Below, piece after piece: positions 36,899 through 44,455 of a stretch of 64,000 nt of DNA (the stretch's first letter is position 1; every line of letters begins with the position of its first letter). A model generated the notes under the pieces. It saw only the letters and a list, made by a program, of their open reading frames with translations. It searched no databases and was not told the DNA's origin. This stretch comes from Hydrogenophaga sp. Its GTDB lineage: Bacteria > Pseudomonadota > Gammaproteobacteria > Burkholderiales > Burkholderiaceae_C. The stretch lies in NCBI RefSeq assembly GCF_026125785.1, contig NZ_JAHCKL010000002.1, positions 1 through 64,000 of the forward strand. The letters are read 5' to 3'. The position numbers and the translations under genes are program-made.

Positions 36899-38752
36899 TT
36901 ACTCGGGTTTGATGATCGCGTGCAGCGAGTCGTCGTGCAGATGCGCCACGGTCTCCGCGCGGTGGCTGAGCACGGCGCGCTGGTTGATGGAGCCCTTGTC
37001 GGTGATTTCGCCGCGGTCGATGGTGGGCGGGTCGGCCAGCAGGCACAGGCGCGCAATGCGGCTGGCGCTGCCGGTGGCGGTTCGGGCCAGTTCGTTGACC
37101 ACGCCCTGGAAGTGCGCGAGCACCGGCGCGGCGTTGAGCACGTCGTGCATGGAGGCTTCCGGCGGCAGCCCGCTGAGCGCGCGCACCGCCGGCGTGGGGA
37201 AGACCATGGCACCGACCTCCTTCATGTTCAACCCGGTGAGCACCACGTCCTGGATGTAGGGTGCGCCAGCGGCGATGATCTTGGCGCGCATCGGACCCAC
37301 GCTCACGAAGGTGCCGGTGGCCAGCTTGAAGTCCTCGGCGATGCGGCCGTCGAACTTCAGGCCCTGGTGGATGTCGGTCTCGTCGATCCACTTCACCGCG
37401 TCGCCGGTCTTGAAGAAACCTTCCTCGTCGAAGGAGTCGGCGGTCTCGGCTGGCATGCGCCAGTAGCCCGGCGTGATGTTGGGCCCCTTGTAGCGCACCT
37501 CGGTCTTGCCGTCGATGTCCACCAGCTTGAGTTCCAGGCCCGGCGTGGGCAGACCCAGGTCGCCCGCGCGCACATCCGGGCTGGTGACGAAGATGCCGAA
37601 GGGGCCTGACTCGGTCATGCCCAGGCCCGTGCCCATCACGATGCGCTCGCCGATCTCCTGCTCCTGCACGGCGTGCAGCGCGTCCCAGACCGGCTGGGCC
37701 AGGGCCGCGCCAGCGTAGAAGAACATCTTCACGCGCGAGAGCAGCGTCTTGCGCAGTGCGTCGTCGGTCTTCATCGCGTTGGCGATGGCCTCGAAACCGG
37801 TGGGCACGTTGAAGTACACCGTGGGTGCGATCTCACGCAGGTTGCGCAGCGTCTCACCCATGAGCGCGGGCGTGGGCTTGCCGTCGTCGATGTACAGCGT
37901 TCCACCGTGGTAGAGCACCATGCCGAAGTTGTGGTTGCCGCCAAAGGTATGGTTCCACGGCAGCCAGTCCACCAGCACCAGAGGCTGCTCCTGCAGCACC
38001 GGCATGGACTCGGTCATCTGCTGCTGGTTGGCGCACCACATGTGCTGGGTGTTGATCACCGCCTTGGGCATCTTGGTCGAGCCCGAGGTGAATAGGAACT
38101 TGGTGATGGTGTCCGGGCCCGTGGCGGCCATGGCCGCGTCCACGGCAGGCGTTGCCTGGGTGGCCAGCAGCGATGCAAAGGACGTGGTGGCCCGGCCCGG
38201 CACGGTGCCGGAGGTGGTGACCAGCTCCACGTTCTCGTCCAGCGTGGCGAGCATGGCGCGGCCATAGCGCTGCGCATCGGCGGCGAACACCAGGCCCGGC
38301 GTCAACGTCTTCACCACATGGTGCAGCTTGTCGAAGTCCTGGCTGATCAGCGAGTAGGCCGGCGACGTCGGGCAGTAGGCAATGCCCGCGTAGATGCAGC
38401 CCAGCGCCAGCAGCGCATGTTCCAGGTCGTTCTCGCTCAGGATCAGCACCGGCCGTTCGACAGACAGTCCACGGTCCAGCAGACCCTGGCCGATGCGCCG
38501 CGCCGCGTCCAGCGCCTGGGCGAAGCTGATGTGCTGCCAATCGCCCGTGCTCCCGTCCGCCTGCTTCGCGCGCCGGGCGAACAAGGTCTGCTCCGGGCGC
38601 GTCCGGGCCCAGTGCACCAGCCGGTCGGTGATGCGCTCGGGGAAGGCTGGCAAGTCCTGCGCGGCCCGCAGGTAGTGCACACCCTCGGGGCCGTCACGCA
38701 GCACGGCCCGTGTGACGCCGAACTTCAAGGGACGGTACTTCGCTGCAGTCAT
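36899..38752 (-). CDS. fcs: Feruloyl-CoA synthetase (AMP-forming)
   Basis: A 617-residue adenylate-forming ligase. The P-loop-like motif is FLFTSGSTKMPKAV; MGTGLGMTESGPFGIF and the late KFDGRIAEDFKLATGTFV are also present. The long form with the N-terminal MTAAKYRPLKFG start and the DWLPWNHTFGGNHNFG motif matches feruloyl-CoA synthetases of proteobacteria. It activates ferulate or p-coumarate with ATP and CoA. I chose the ATG at 38,752; 25 further codons are open upstream. A 159-base gap separates it from the crotonase gene upstream; it holds a GC-rich repeat remnant but no clear terminator. Confidence 0.85.
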   Translation of the reverse strand: MTAAKYRPLKFGVTRAVLRDGPEGVHYLRAAQDLPAFPERITDRLVHWARTRPEQTLFARRAKQADGSTGDWQHISFAQALDAARRIGQGLLDRGLSVERPVLILSENDLEHALLALGCIYAGIAYCPTSPAYSLISQDFDKLHHVVKTLTPGLVFAADAQRYGRAMLATLDENVELVTTSGTVPGRATTSFASLLATQATPAVDAAMAATGPDTITKFLFTSGSTKMPKAVINTQHMWCANQQQMTESMPVLQEQPLVLVDWLPWNHTFGGNHNFGMVLYHGGTLYIDDGKPTPALMGETLRNLREIAPTVYFNVPTGFEAIANAMKTDDALRKTLLSRVKMFFYAGAALAQPVWDALHAVQEQEIGERIVMGTGLGMTESGPFGIFVTSPDVRAGDLGLPTPGLELKLVDIDGKTEVRYKGPNITPGYWRMPAETADSFDEEGFFKTGDAVKWIDETDIHQGLKFDGRIAEDFKLATGTFVSVGPMRAKIIAAGAPYIQDVVLTGLNMKEVGAMVFPTPAVRALSGLPPEASMHDVLNAAPVLAHFQGVVNELARTATGSASRIARLCLLADPPTIDRGEITDKGSINQRAVLSHRAETVAHLHDDSLHAIIKPE

Positions 38753-38869
38753 TCTGTCTCCGGCATGTGTGGGTTGTCTGACGATGAGCAAGGGGCGCAA
38801 AGCGCAGGTGTGTCGGCGTACTTGCACCCGCCAGGGATGCGCAACCGGTTCCGTCGGACCGCCGGCATC

Positions 38870-38911
38870 GCTCCCCGGGGGAGGGAGGCCGAAGGCGGCG
38901 CGGGGGTACCC
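38870..38911. repeat. GC-rich intergenic repeat remnant
   Basis: The segment contains CTCCCC and GGGGGAG back to back and a downstream GGCCGAAGGCGGC stretch. It is similar in composition to the elements at 33,194 and 55,989. It lies between the crotonase and fcs genes. Confidence 0.35.
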
Positions 38912-39700
38912 TCACTCCTTTTTCACTTTGGCCGCGCGGCCTTCCAGGAAATCACGCACCCGCGCCTTCGCCTCGGGCGCGTTCTGCACGATGGCCGCCA
39001 TCAACGCTTCGGTGAAGAAGCCCTGGTCGGCCGGTTGTTCGGCGATGCGCGGCAGCGCGTGCATCAGCGCGTAGTTGGTCAGTGGTGCATTGCTGGCGAT
39101 GCGGGTGGCCAGTTCCAGAGCTTTGTCCAGGGCGGTGCCCGTGGGCACCAGGTACTGGGCCAGGCCGATGCGCTCGGCCTCGGCGGCCTTGTAGACGCGG
39201 CCGGTGAGCATCATGTCGGTCATGCGCGCGGCGCCGATCAGGCGCGGAATGCGCACGGAACCGCCGCCGCCGACGAAGATGCCGCGCGTGCCCTCGGGCA
39301 GCGCAAAGAAGCTGGACTCGTCCGTCACGCGGATGTGACAGGCACTGGCCAGCTCCAGTCCGCCGCCCACCACCGCGCCATGCATGGCCGCCACCACCGG
39401 CACCGGGCCGTGTTGCACGCAGTCCAGTGCCGCATGCCACATGCGCGAATGCATCAGGCCCTGGCCGGCGTCGCGTTCGCTGAGTTCGGAGAGATCCAGG
39501 CCGGCGCAGAAGTGCTCGCCCTCGCCATGGATGACCGCGGCACGCACGCTGCCGGGCAGGTTCTGGAAGATGTCCCGGATACCCAGAACCAGCCCGTCGT
39601 TGAGCGCGTTGCGCTTGGTGGGGCGGTTGAGTGCGATGACCGCGATCTCGGACGAAGCCCCTTGCAGACTCAGGCGGATGTCATTGGAATGGGTGGACAT
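38912..39700 (-). CDS. Enoyl-CoA hydratase/isomerase (crotonase family)
   Basis: A 262-residue crotonase. The oxyanion-hole segments are HFCAGLDLSEL (near residue 62) and AAMHGAVVGGGLELASACH; the catalytic-acid region reads FALPEGTRGIFVGGGGS. It is closer to general beta-oxidation crotonases than to the feruloyl-CoA hydratase-lyase I remember from Pseudomonas, so it probably only hydrates feruloyl-CoA to the 3-hydroxy thioester. It is the first gene of the cluster, with a promoter and MarR-like operator immediately upstream. I chose the ATG at 39,700, where homology starts. Confidence 0.87.
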   Translation of the reverse strand: MSTHSNDIRLSLQGASSEIAVIALNRPTKRNALNDGLVLGIRDIFQNLPGSVRAAVIHGEGEHFCAGLDLSELSERDAGQGLMHSRMWHAALDCVQHGPVPVVAAMHGAVVGGGLELASACHIRVTDESSFFALPEGTRGIFVGGGGSVRIPRLIGAARMTDMMLTGRVYKAAEAERIGLAQYLVPTGTALDKALELATRIASNAPLTNYALMHALPRIAEQPADQGFFTEALMAAIVQNAPEAKARVRDFLEGRAAKVKKE

Positions 39701-39733
39701 GGGGACAATGAGGAGTGCTTGATGTAGGTCGGC

Positions 39734-39762
39734 ATTATTGTTATAAACAATAACCAAAACAA
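39734..39762 (-). promoter_or_regulatory. Promoter of the hydroxycinnamate cluster
   Basis: On the minus strand, TTGTTT (39757-39762) and AATAAT (39734-39739) are separated by 17 bases. The -10 differs from TATAAT at one base; the -35 is weaker. A palindrome fills most of the spacer and the -10, so a bound repressor would exclude RNA polymerase. Confidence 0.55.
39735..39753. promoter_or_regulatory. MarR-type operator (8-bp arms)
   Basis: TTATTGTT and AACAATAA are perfect inverted arms around ATA. The size and AT-rich ATTGTT/AACAAT pattern resemble operators of MarR-family proteins. It lies wholly within the promoter of the crotonase-fcs cluster; the marR gene at 25,506 at the far end of that cluster is the natural candidate binder. 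Confidence 0.6.
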
Positions 39763-39778
39763 GCCCGAACCCCCACAC

Positions 39779-39806
39779 CGGACCCCCGTGTTTACCCTAG
39801 GGTCCG
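39779..39806 (+). promoter_or_regulatory. Inverted repeat upstream of the amidohydrolase gene
   Basis: The arms CGGACCC (39779-39785) and GGGTCCG (39800-39806) enclose 14 bases; the second half also contains the 10-base palindrome ACCCTAGGGT. It ends 16 bases before the amidohydrolase ATG. It may be an operator or a leader hairpin; I recognise no known site. Confidence 0.35.
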
Positions 39807-39822
39807 ATCAACGGAGACATCC

Positions 39823-40692
39823 ATGGACCACCAGAATCTCGTCGCTATCGACATCCACACCCACGCGGAAGTGAGTTGCCGGAATCCATTCGACAACTAC
39901 GGCGAGGAGTACGACCGTGCGGCCGACAAGTACTTCGGCAGCAACCGTCGGCCCACCATTGCGGAGACCATCGCCTACTACCGCGAGCGAAAGATCGGCC
40001 TGGTCATGTTCACGGTGGACAGCGAGTCCCAACTGGGGCGCCGCCGCATCCCGAACGAGGAGATCGCACAGGCGGCGCGCGAGAACAGCGACATGATGAT
40101 GGCCTTTGCCAGCATCGATCCGCACAAGGGCAAGATGGGGGCGCGCGAAGCCGAGCGGCTGATCCGGGAAGAAGGGGTCAAGGGTTTCAAGTTCCACCCC
40201 ACGGTGCAGGGTTACCACCCTTACGACCGCATGGCCTGGCCGATCTACGAGGTGATCAACGCGCACAAGCTGCCGGCCATCTTCCACACCGGGCACAGCG
40301 GCATCGGTTCGGGCATGCGCTGCGGCGGCGGCCTGCGGCTGGAGTACAGCAACCCCATGCACCTGGACGACGTGGCCATTGATTTCCCCGACATGCAGAT
40401 CGTGATGGCGCACCCCAGCTTCCCCTGGCAGGACGAGGCGCTCAGCGTGGCCACGCACAAGCCCAACGTCTGGATCGATCTCTCTGGCTGGAGCCCGAAG
40501 TACTTTCCCAAGCAACTCGTGCAGTACGCCAACACGCTGCTCAAGGACCGCGTGCTGTTTGGCAGCGACTACCCGCTGATCACGCCGGAGCGCTGGATGA
40601 AGGACTTCGAGGTGGCTGGTTTCAAACCCGAGGTGATGCCCGGCATTCTCAAGGGCAACGCGGTGCGCCTGCTCGGGCTGGGCGCCGCCTGA
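39823..40692 (+). CDS. Amidohydrolase-family protein (amidohydro_2/decarboxylase-like)
   Basis: A 289-residue TIM-barrel metal enzyme. The metal motif IDIHTHAE is at residues 9-16; IFHTGHSG supplies a third His, MAHPSFPWQDE the next, and the final metal Asp is in FGSDYPL. This is the pattern of ACMSD/gamma-resorcylate decarboxylase and related hydratases, which act on carboxylated rings or ring-cleavage products. A GGAGA site precedes the ATG. It is followed 10 bases later by an acyl-CoA ligase gene, suggesting that one substrate is decarboxylated or hydrated and then activated. The substrate is unknown. Confidence 0.82.
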   Translation: MDHQNLVAIDIHTHAEVSCRNPFDNYGEEYDRAADKYFGSNRRPTIAETIAYYRERKIGLVMFTVDSESQLGRRRIPNEEIAQAARENSDMMMAFASIDPHKGKMGAREAERLIREEGVKGFKFHPTVQGYHPYDRMAWPIYEVINAHKLPAIFHTGHSGIGSGMRCGGGLRLEYSNPMHLDDVAIDFPDMQIVMAHPSFPWQDEALSVATHKPNVWIDLSGWSPKYFPKQLVQYANTLLKDRVLFGSDYPLITPERWMKDFEVAGFKPEVMPGILKGNAVRLLGLGAA

Positions 40693-40702
40693 GGGGCGGG
40701 CC

Positions 40703-42541
40703 ATGCAGGCCTTCGCTTCGCTTGCCGACATCGAGCGCCTGGAGCTCACCGGGCGCGAAGAGGTGGCTCCGCACCGCAGTCCGTATGCGCTGATCCGCGC
40801 GGCTGCGCATCGTTTTGCCGAGCGCGAAGCCTTCACTTTTCTGCCCGACGCCGCGCTGGATACGCCGCCGCGGCGCATCACGTACCGCACTTTTCTGGCT
40901 GGCGTCCACCGCGCCGCCAACCTGTTTCGCGCCATGGGCGTGGGGCCAGGCGATACCGTGGCCTTGCTGGCGCCGAACACGCCCGAGGCGCACATGGTCC
41001 TCTGGGGCGCGCAACTGGCGGGCCGGGTCTGCCCGATCAACTACCTGCTGCAGCCAGGGCACATCGCCAGCCTGCTGCGGGCGTCCAACGCCAGGCTGCT
41101 GGTGGCTCTCGGCCCCAGCGACGAACTGGCGGTCTGGCCGGTGGCGGAGCAGGTGCGCGCTCTGCACCCGCTGCCGCTGTTGCAGATACGTGCCGGCGAG
41201 ATGCTGGCCGAAGGCGTGCCGGTGCTGCAGGAGCTGCTGGCGCAGCAGTCGGAAACGCTGGGGTTCGAGCCTGATCTGGATCCCGACCGGGTGGTGGCGT
41301 TGTTTCACACGGGCGGCACCACCGGCGCGCCCAAGCTGGCGCAGCACACGCAGGGCAACGAGGCGCACACGGCCTGGTTTGCGCACGCCTTCTACGACAT
41401 GGACGAGCGCGCGGTCGAAATCAACGGCTTCCCGCTGTTCCACGTCGCGGGGGCATTCGTCTACGGCCTGGCGCTGCTGGCCATAGGCGCGCGCCAGGTG
41501 CTGCCCACGCTTTCAGGCATGCGCAACACCGCGTTCGTGCGCGCCTACTGGCGCTTCTGCGAACGCGAGCAGGTGACGCACCTGGCCTGTGTGCCCACCG
41601 TGCTGGCCACCCTGCTGGGGGTTCCGCTGGATGCGGACGTGCGCAGCGTCCGGGCGGCTTACACAGGCGGTTCGCCGCTGCCGGCCGAACTGGCGCAGCG
41701 CTTCGAAGCGGCCACGGGCATTGCCGTGCGCAACATCCTGGGCATGACCGAATGTGCGGGGCTGGTGAGCATCGAACCCTTGCGCGGTCCACGCACGCCC
41801 GGCTCGGCGGGTCTGCGCCTGCCGTACACCGAGGTGCACGCGGTGCGATGGCGCGATGGCTCGGCGAGGCTGCACGAACGTTGCGCCGCTGGCGAGACCG
41901 GTGTGCTGGTGCTGCGCGGACCGCATGTGAGCCCGGGCTACACCGATGCGTCCCGCGATGCCGGCATGTTCGAGTCGGGCTGGATCGTCTCTGGCGACCT
42001 GGGCCATCTGGACGAGGCCGGTCGCGTCCATGTGACCGGCCGCGCCAAGGACGTGATCATTCGGGGTTCGCACAACATCGACCCCGGCCTGGTCGAGGAC
42101 GCGTTTCTCGCCCATCCGGCGGTGGCCCTGTGCGCGGTGGTCGCCGAACCCGATGCCTACGCGGGCGAACTGCCGGTGGCGTTCGTCACCCTCAAGCCCG
42201 GTGCCGACGTCGATGCCCAGGCCTTGCTGGCCGCGGTGGCACCCACGGTCTACGAACGCCCGGCTTGTCCACGCCGTGTGGTGGTGCTCGATGCCCTGCC
42301 CATGACCGCCATTGGCAAGGTGTTCAAGCCGGATCTGCGCCTGCGTGCGATCGAGATCAAGCTGCGCGAACTGCTGGCCGAAACCGCGCCGGATCGTCGC
42401 GCGCAGGTGAGGGCGAGCGAGCAGGGCGGGCGCCAGCGCGCGGAGGTGGTGCTGGAGGGTGCGGGGGACGAGGCCCTGGCCGAGCGCCTGCGCGCCAGCC
42501 TGGCGGCCATCGCGGTGGAGGTGGTGCTGCGTTTTGGCTGA
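40703..42541 (+). CDS. Acyl-CoA synthetase (AMP-binding family)
   Basis: A 612-residue adenylate-forming ligase. The nucleotide motif is LFHTGGTTGAPKLAQ near residue 200, the aromatic motif is NILGMTECAGLV, and TGRAKDVIIRGSHNIDP is the hinge with the conserved Arg and Asp. The catalytic Lys is in AIGKVFKPDL. About 60 extra residues follow the usual end. It is coupled to the amidohydrolase gene and convergent with the thioredoxin-fold isomerase gene. It is distinct from the feruloyl-CoA synthetase of the neighbouring cluster and probably activates a different aromatic or alicyclic acid. Confidence 0.87.
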   Translation: MQAFASLADIERLELTGREEVAPHRSPYALIRAAAHRFAEREAFTFLPDAALDTPPRRITYRTFLAGVHRAANLFRAMGVGPGDTVALLAPNTPEAHMVLWGAQLAGRVCPINYLLQPGHIASLLRASNARLLVALGPSDELAVWPVAEQVRALHPLPLLQIRAGEMLAEGVPVLQELLAQQSETLGFEPDLDPDRVVALFHTGGTTGAPKLAQHTQGNEAHTAWFAHAFYDMDERAVEINGFPLFHVAGAFVYGLALLAIGARQVLPTLSGMRNTAFVRAYWRFCEREQVTHLACVPTVLATLLGVPLDADVRSVRAAYTGGSPLPAELAQRFEAATGIAVRNILGMTECAGLVSIEPLRGPRTPGSAGLRLPYTEVHAVRWRDGSARLHERCAAGETGVLVLRGPHVSPGYTDASRDAGMFESGWIVSGDLGHLDEAGRVHVTGRAKDVIIRGSHNIDPGLVEDAFLAHPAVALCAVVAEPDAYAGELPVAFVTLKPGADVDAQALLAAVAPTVYERPACPRRVVVLDALPMTAIGKVFKPDLRLRAIEIKLRELLAETAPDRRAQVRASEQGGRQRAEVVLEGAGDEALAERLRASLAAIAVEVVLRFG

Positions 42542-42556
42542 GCGCGGCGCCAGGCC

Positions 42557-43180
42557 TCACCAGCCGCCGCGTGTGAGCCAGCGGTCGAGTTGGTCGAGCT
42601 TGTCCAGGCCCCAGAACATCTCGCCGTCCACCACCACGGTGGGTGAGCCGAACACACCGGCTTGCAAAGACGCCTCCACGTCGGCGCGCAGCAGCGCGGC
42701 GGCCTCATCGCTGCCCGCGGCATCGGCCAGTGCGTGGCCAGAGGGCCCGCCAGGAACGTCGATGGCCTGCAGTGCCTGCGGTGTGGAGAGGTCGCGGCCT
42801 TCGCCCCAGTACGCCTGGTAGATGGCGTGTGCGGTCGCCGCGGCCTGCGCGGGGTGGTGCCGTCGCACCCAGGCAAAGGCGCGCGCCGAAGGCAGCGGGT
42901 TCATCACCGCCGCGCCGGGCGTGCGGCCGAGCACCACGCCGGCTTCGCGCGCGCAGCGCGGCACGTCGCGCGCGATGTAGTCCCCCTTGAGCGGGGTTTC
43001 CATCAGGGGCTTGAGGCCCATGACCTTGAGCACCGAGACGCCCAGCAGCATGGCGTGCCATTCCACGCGGCGTCCATGGCGAGCGGCCAGCGATTCGATG
43101 CGCAAGGAGGCCAGGTAGCCGTACGGCGAGATGAAGTCGAAATGGAAATGCAGCGGCGAAGGCATGGCGCCGATGGTCAT
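42557..43180 (-). CDS. 2-hydroxychromene-2-carboxylate isomerase-like (DsbA/GST-kappa fold)
   Basis: A 207-residue protein of the thioredoxin-fold HCCA-isomerase family. The N-terminal FHFDFISPYGYLASLRIE carries the conserved Ser that replaces the DsbA cysteine pair, and the C-terminal VFGSPTVVVDGEMFWGLDKLD is the family signature. HCCA isomerases use glutathione in naphthalene-type breakdown, but many relatives have other, unknown roles. It lies 9 bases downstream of the MetE-like gene on the same strand, so the two are probably co-expressed from the divergent promoter region shared with vanA. No other naphthalene genes are present. Confidence 0.85.
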   Translation of the reverse strand: MTIGAMPSPLHFHFDFISPYGYLASLRIESLAARHGRRVEWHAMLLGVSVLKVMGLKPLMETPLKGDYIARDVPRCAREAGVVLGRTPGAAVMNPLPSARAFAWVRRHHPAQAAATAHAIYQAYWGEGRDLSTPQALQAIDVPGGPSGHALADAAGSDEAAALLRADVEASLQAGVFGSPTVVVDGEMFWGLDKLDQLDRWLTRGGW

Positions 43181-43189
43181 CGGCTTCCC

Positions 43190-44317
43190 TTATCCCCAGA
43201 CTTCGTGGGCCGTCTCCACCACCAGGGCCAGTTTCCTGCGCTGGTCTTCCACGGCGATGTTGTTGCCGTGCACGGTGCTGGAGAAGCCGCACTGGGGCGA
43301 CAGGCACATCTGCTCCAGCGGTGCGTACTTCGCGGCTTCGTCGATGCGGCGTTTCAGGTCGTCCTTGCTTTCGAGCTGGCCGAACTTGGTGGTGACCAGG
43401 CCCAGCACGACGATCTTGTCCTTGCCCAGGTAGCGCAGCGGGCGGAAATCGCCGGAGCGGTCGTCGTCGTATTCGAGGAAGAAGGCGTCCAGCTTCATTT
43501 CCGAGAGCAGGGCCTCGGCCACCGGCTCGTAGTTGCCGGCGGCGGCGTGCGTGCTCTTGAAATTGCCCCGGCACAGGTGCATGGCCAGCGTCATGCCGGC
43601 GGGCTTGTGGGCCACCACCTTGTTGATGAAGTTCGCGTAGCGGTGCGGCAGCTCATTGGGGTCGTCGCCGCGCTGGCGGGCGGCCTCGCGCATGCGCTCG
43701 TCGCACAGGTAGGCCATGTTGGTGTCGTCCATCTGCACGTAGGTGCAGCCGGCGTTGGCCAGGCTCTGCAGTTCCTCGCCGTAGGCCTTGGCCACGTCGT
43801 CGTAGAAGGCCGGGTCCAGCTCGGGATAGGCCTCCTTGCTGATGCCCGCGCGGCCACCCCGGAAGTGCAGCATGGTGGGCGAGGGGATGGTGACCTTGGG
43901 GGTGAGCGCGGGCAGGCCGAGTGCCGCGACCTGGGCTTTGAGGTACTCGAAGTCGGCGAGCTGGATGTTTTTCGCGTGGCGCACCTTGTCGATGACGCGA
44001 ATGACCGGCGGCGCGAGTTCCTCCGTGCCGTCCGGCTTGCGGATGGTCACCGGGATGTCGGTCTTCACGCCGCCCAGCTGCTCCAGGAAGTCGATGTGGA
44101 AATAGGTGCGGCGGAATTCGCCGTCGGTGATGGACTGCAGGCCGACGTCGGCCTGGAACTTCACGATCTCGGTGATGGCACGGTCTTCCACCTCGCGCAA
44201 TTGGGCCGGGCTGATCTCCCCCTTCGCCTTTTTCTCGCGGGCCTCCAGCAGGTAGGCGGGACGCAGGAAGCTGCCGACGTGGTCGGCCCGGAAGGGGGGG
44301 CGGGTGCGCTGGGTCAT
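43190..44317 (-). CDS. Core-MetE-like zinc methyltransferase (cobalamin-independent methionine synthase II family)
   Basis: A 375-residue protein covering only the catalytic half of MetE; the N-terminal folate-binding half is absent. The zinc ligands appear as MHLCRGN (His and Cys), a Glu in FFLEYDDD, and Cys in LSPQCGFSS. The N-terminal RADHVGSFLRP and SITDGEFRRTYF are also family motifs. I chose the ATG at 44,317 over an upstream one because family similarity begins just after it. It is divergent from vanA and shares its operator region. It may transfer methyl groups from a methoxy-derived donor or make methionine; the donor is unknown. Confidence 0.82.
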   Translation of the reverse strand: MTQRTRPPFRADHVGSFLRPAYLLEAREKKAKGEISPAQLREVEDRAITEIVKFQADVGLQSITDGEFRRTYFHIDFLEQLGGVKTDIPVTIRKPDGTEELAPPVIRVIDKVRHAKNIQLADFEYLKAQVAALGLPALTPKVTIPSPTMLHFRGGRAGISKEAYPELDPAFYDDVAKAYGEELQSLANAGCTYVQMDDTNMAYLCDERMREAARQRGDDPNELPHRYANFINKVVAHKPAGMTLAMHLCRGNFKSTHAAAGNYEPVAEALLSEMKLDAFFLEYDDDRSGDFRPLRYLGKDKIVVLGLVTTKFGQLESKDDLKRRIDEAAKYAPLEQMCLSPQCGFSSTVHGNNIAVEDQRRKLALVVETAHEVWG

Positions 44318-44373
44318 GTAGAGATCCTGTGAAGGGGTGGACGGGGTATCGAAAGTACTTTGCCAGTCTTTCA

Positions 44374-44386
44374 TGAATACATAAAC
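44374..44386. promoter_or_regulatory. Operator half of a pair in the MetE-like/vanA gap (site 1)
   Basis: TGAATACATAAAC lies on the plus strand. Its reverse complement recurs with one mismatch at 44,432, giving two inverted copies 58 bases apart. Site 1 overlaps a plausible minus-strand promoter (TTGGGG, 17 bases, TATTCA) for the MetE-like gene. The GntR protein encoded after vanA is the likely binder. Confidence 0.55.
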
Positions 44387-44431
44387 CTATGGAAAACCCC
44401 AATTATTGGCTTAAAGTCTTGAAAATTCGGA

Positions 44432-44444
44432 GTTTATGTATACA
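44432..44444. promoter_or_regulatory. Operator half of a pair in the MetE-like/vanA gap (site 2)
   Basis: GTTTATGTATACA contains the palindrome TGTATACA, which resembles GntR/FadR-type sites. It lies 12 to 24 bases upstream of the vanA ATG, where the -10 of vanA must be; a TTAAAG/TATGTA pair with an 18-base spacer overlaps it. Binding should repress vanA. Confidence 0.55.
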
Positions 44445-44455
44445 GTGCGTATCCC

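Noticed and set aside
38912..39700. Feruloyl-CoA hydratase-lyase (vanillin-forming Ech)
   Set aside because: The N-terminal half does not match the Pseudomonas enzyme as I remember it, and the cluster contains thiolase and hydroxyacyl-CoA dehydrogenase instead of vanillin dehydrogenase.
42557..43180. Evidence for a naphthalene degradation pathway
   Set aside because: Only the HCCA isomerase-like gene is present; no ring-hydroxylating dioxygenase set or nah-type genes accompany it.
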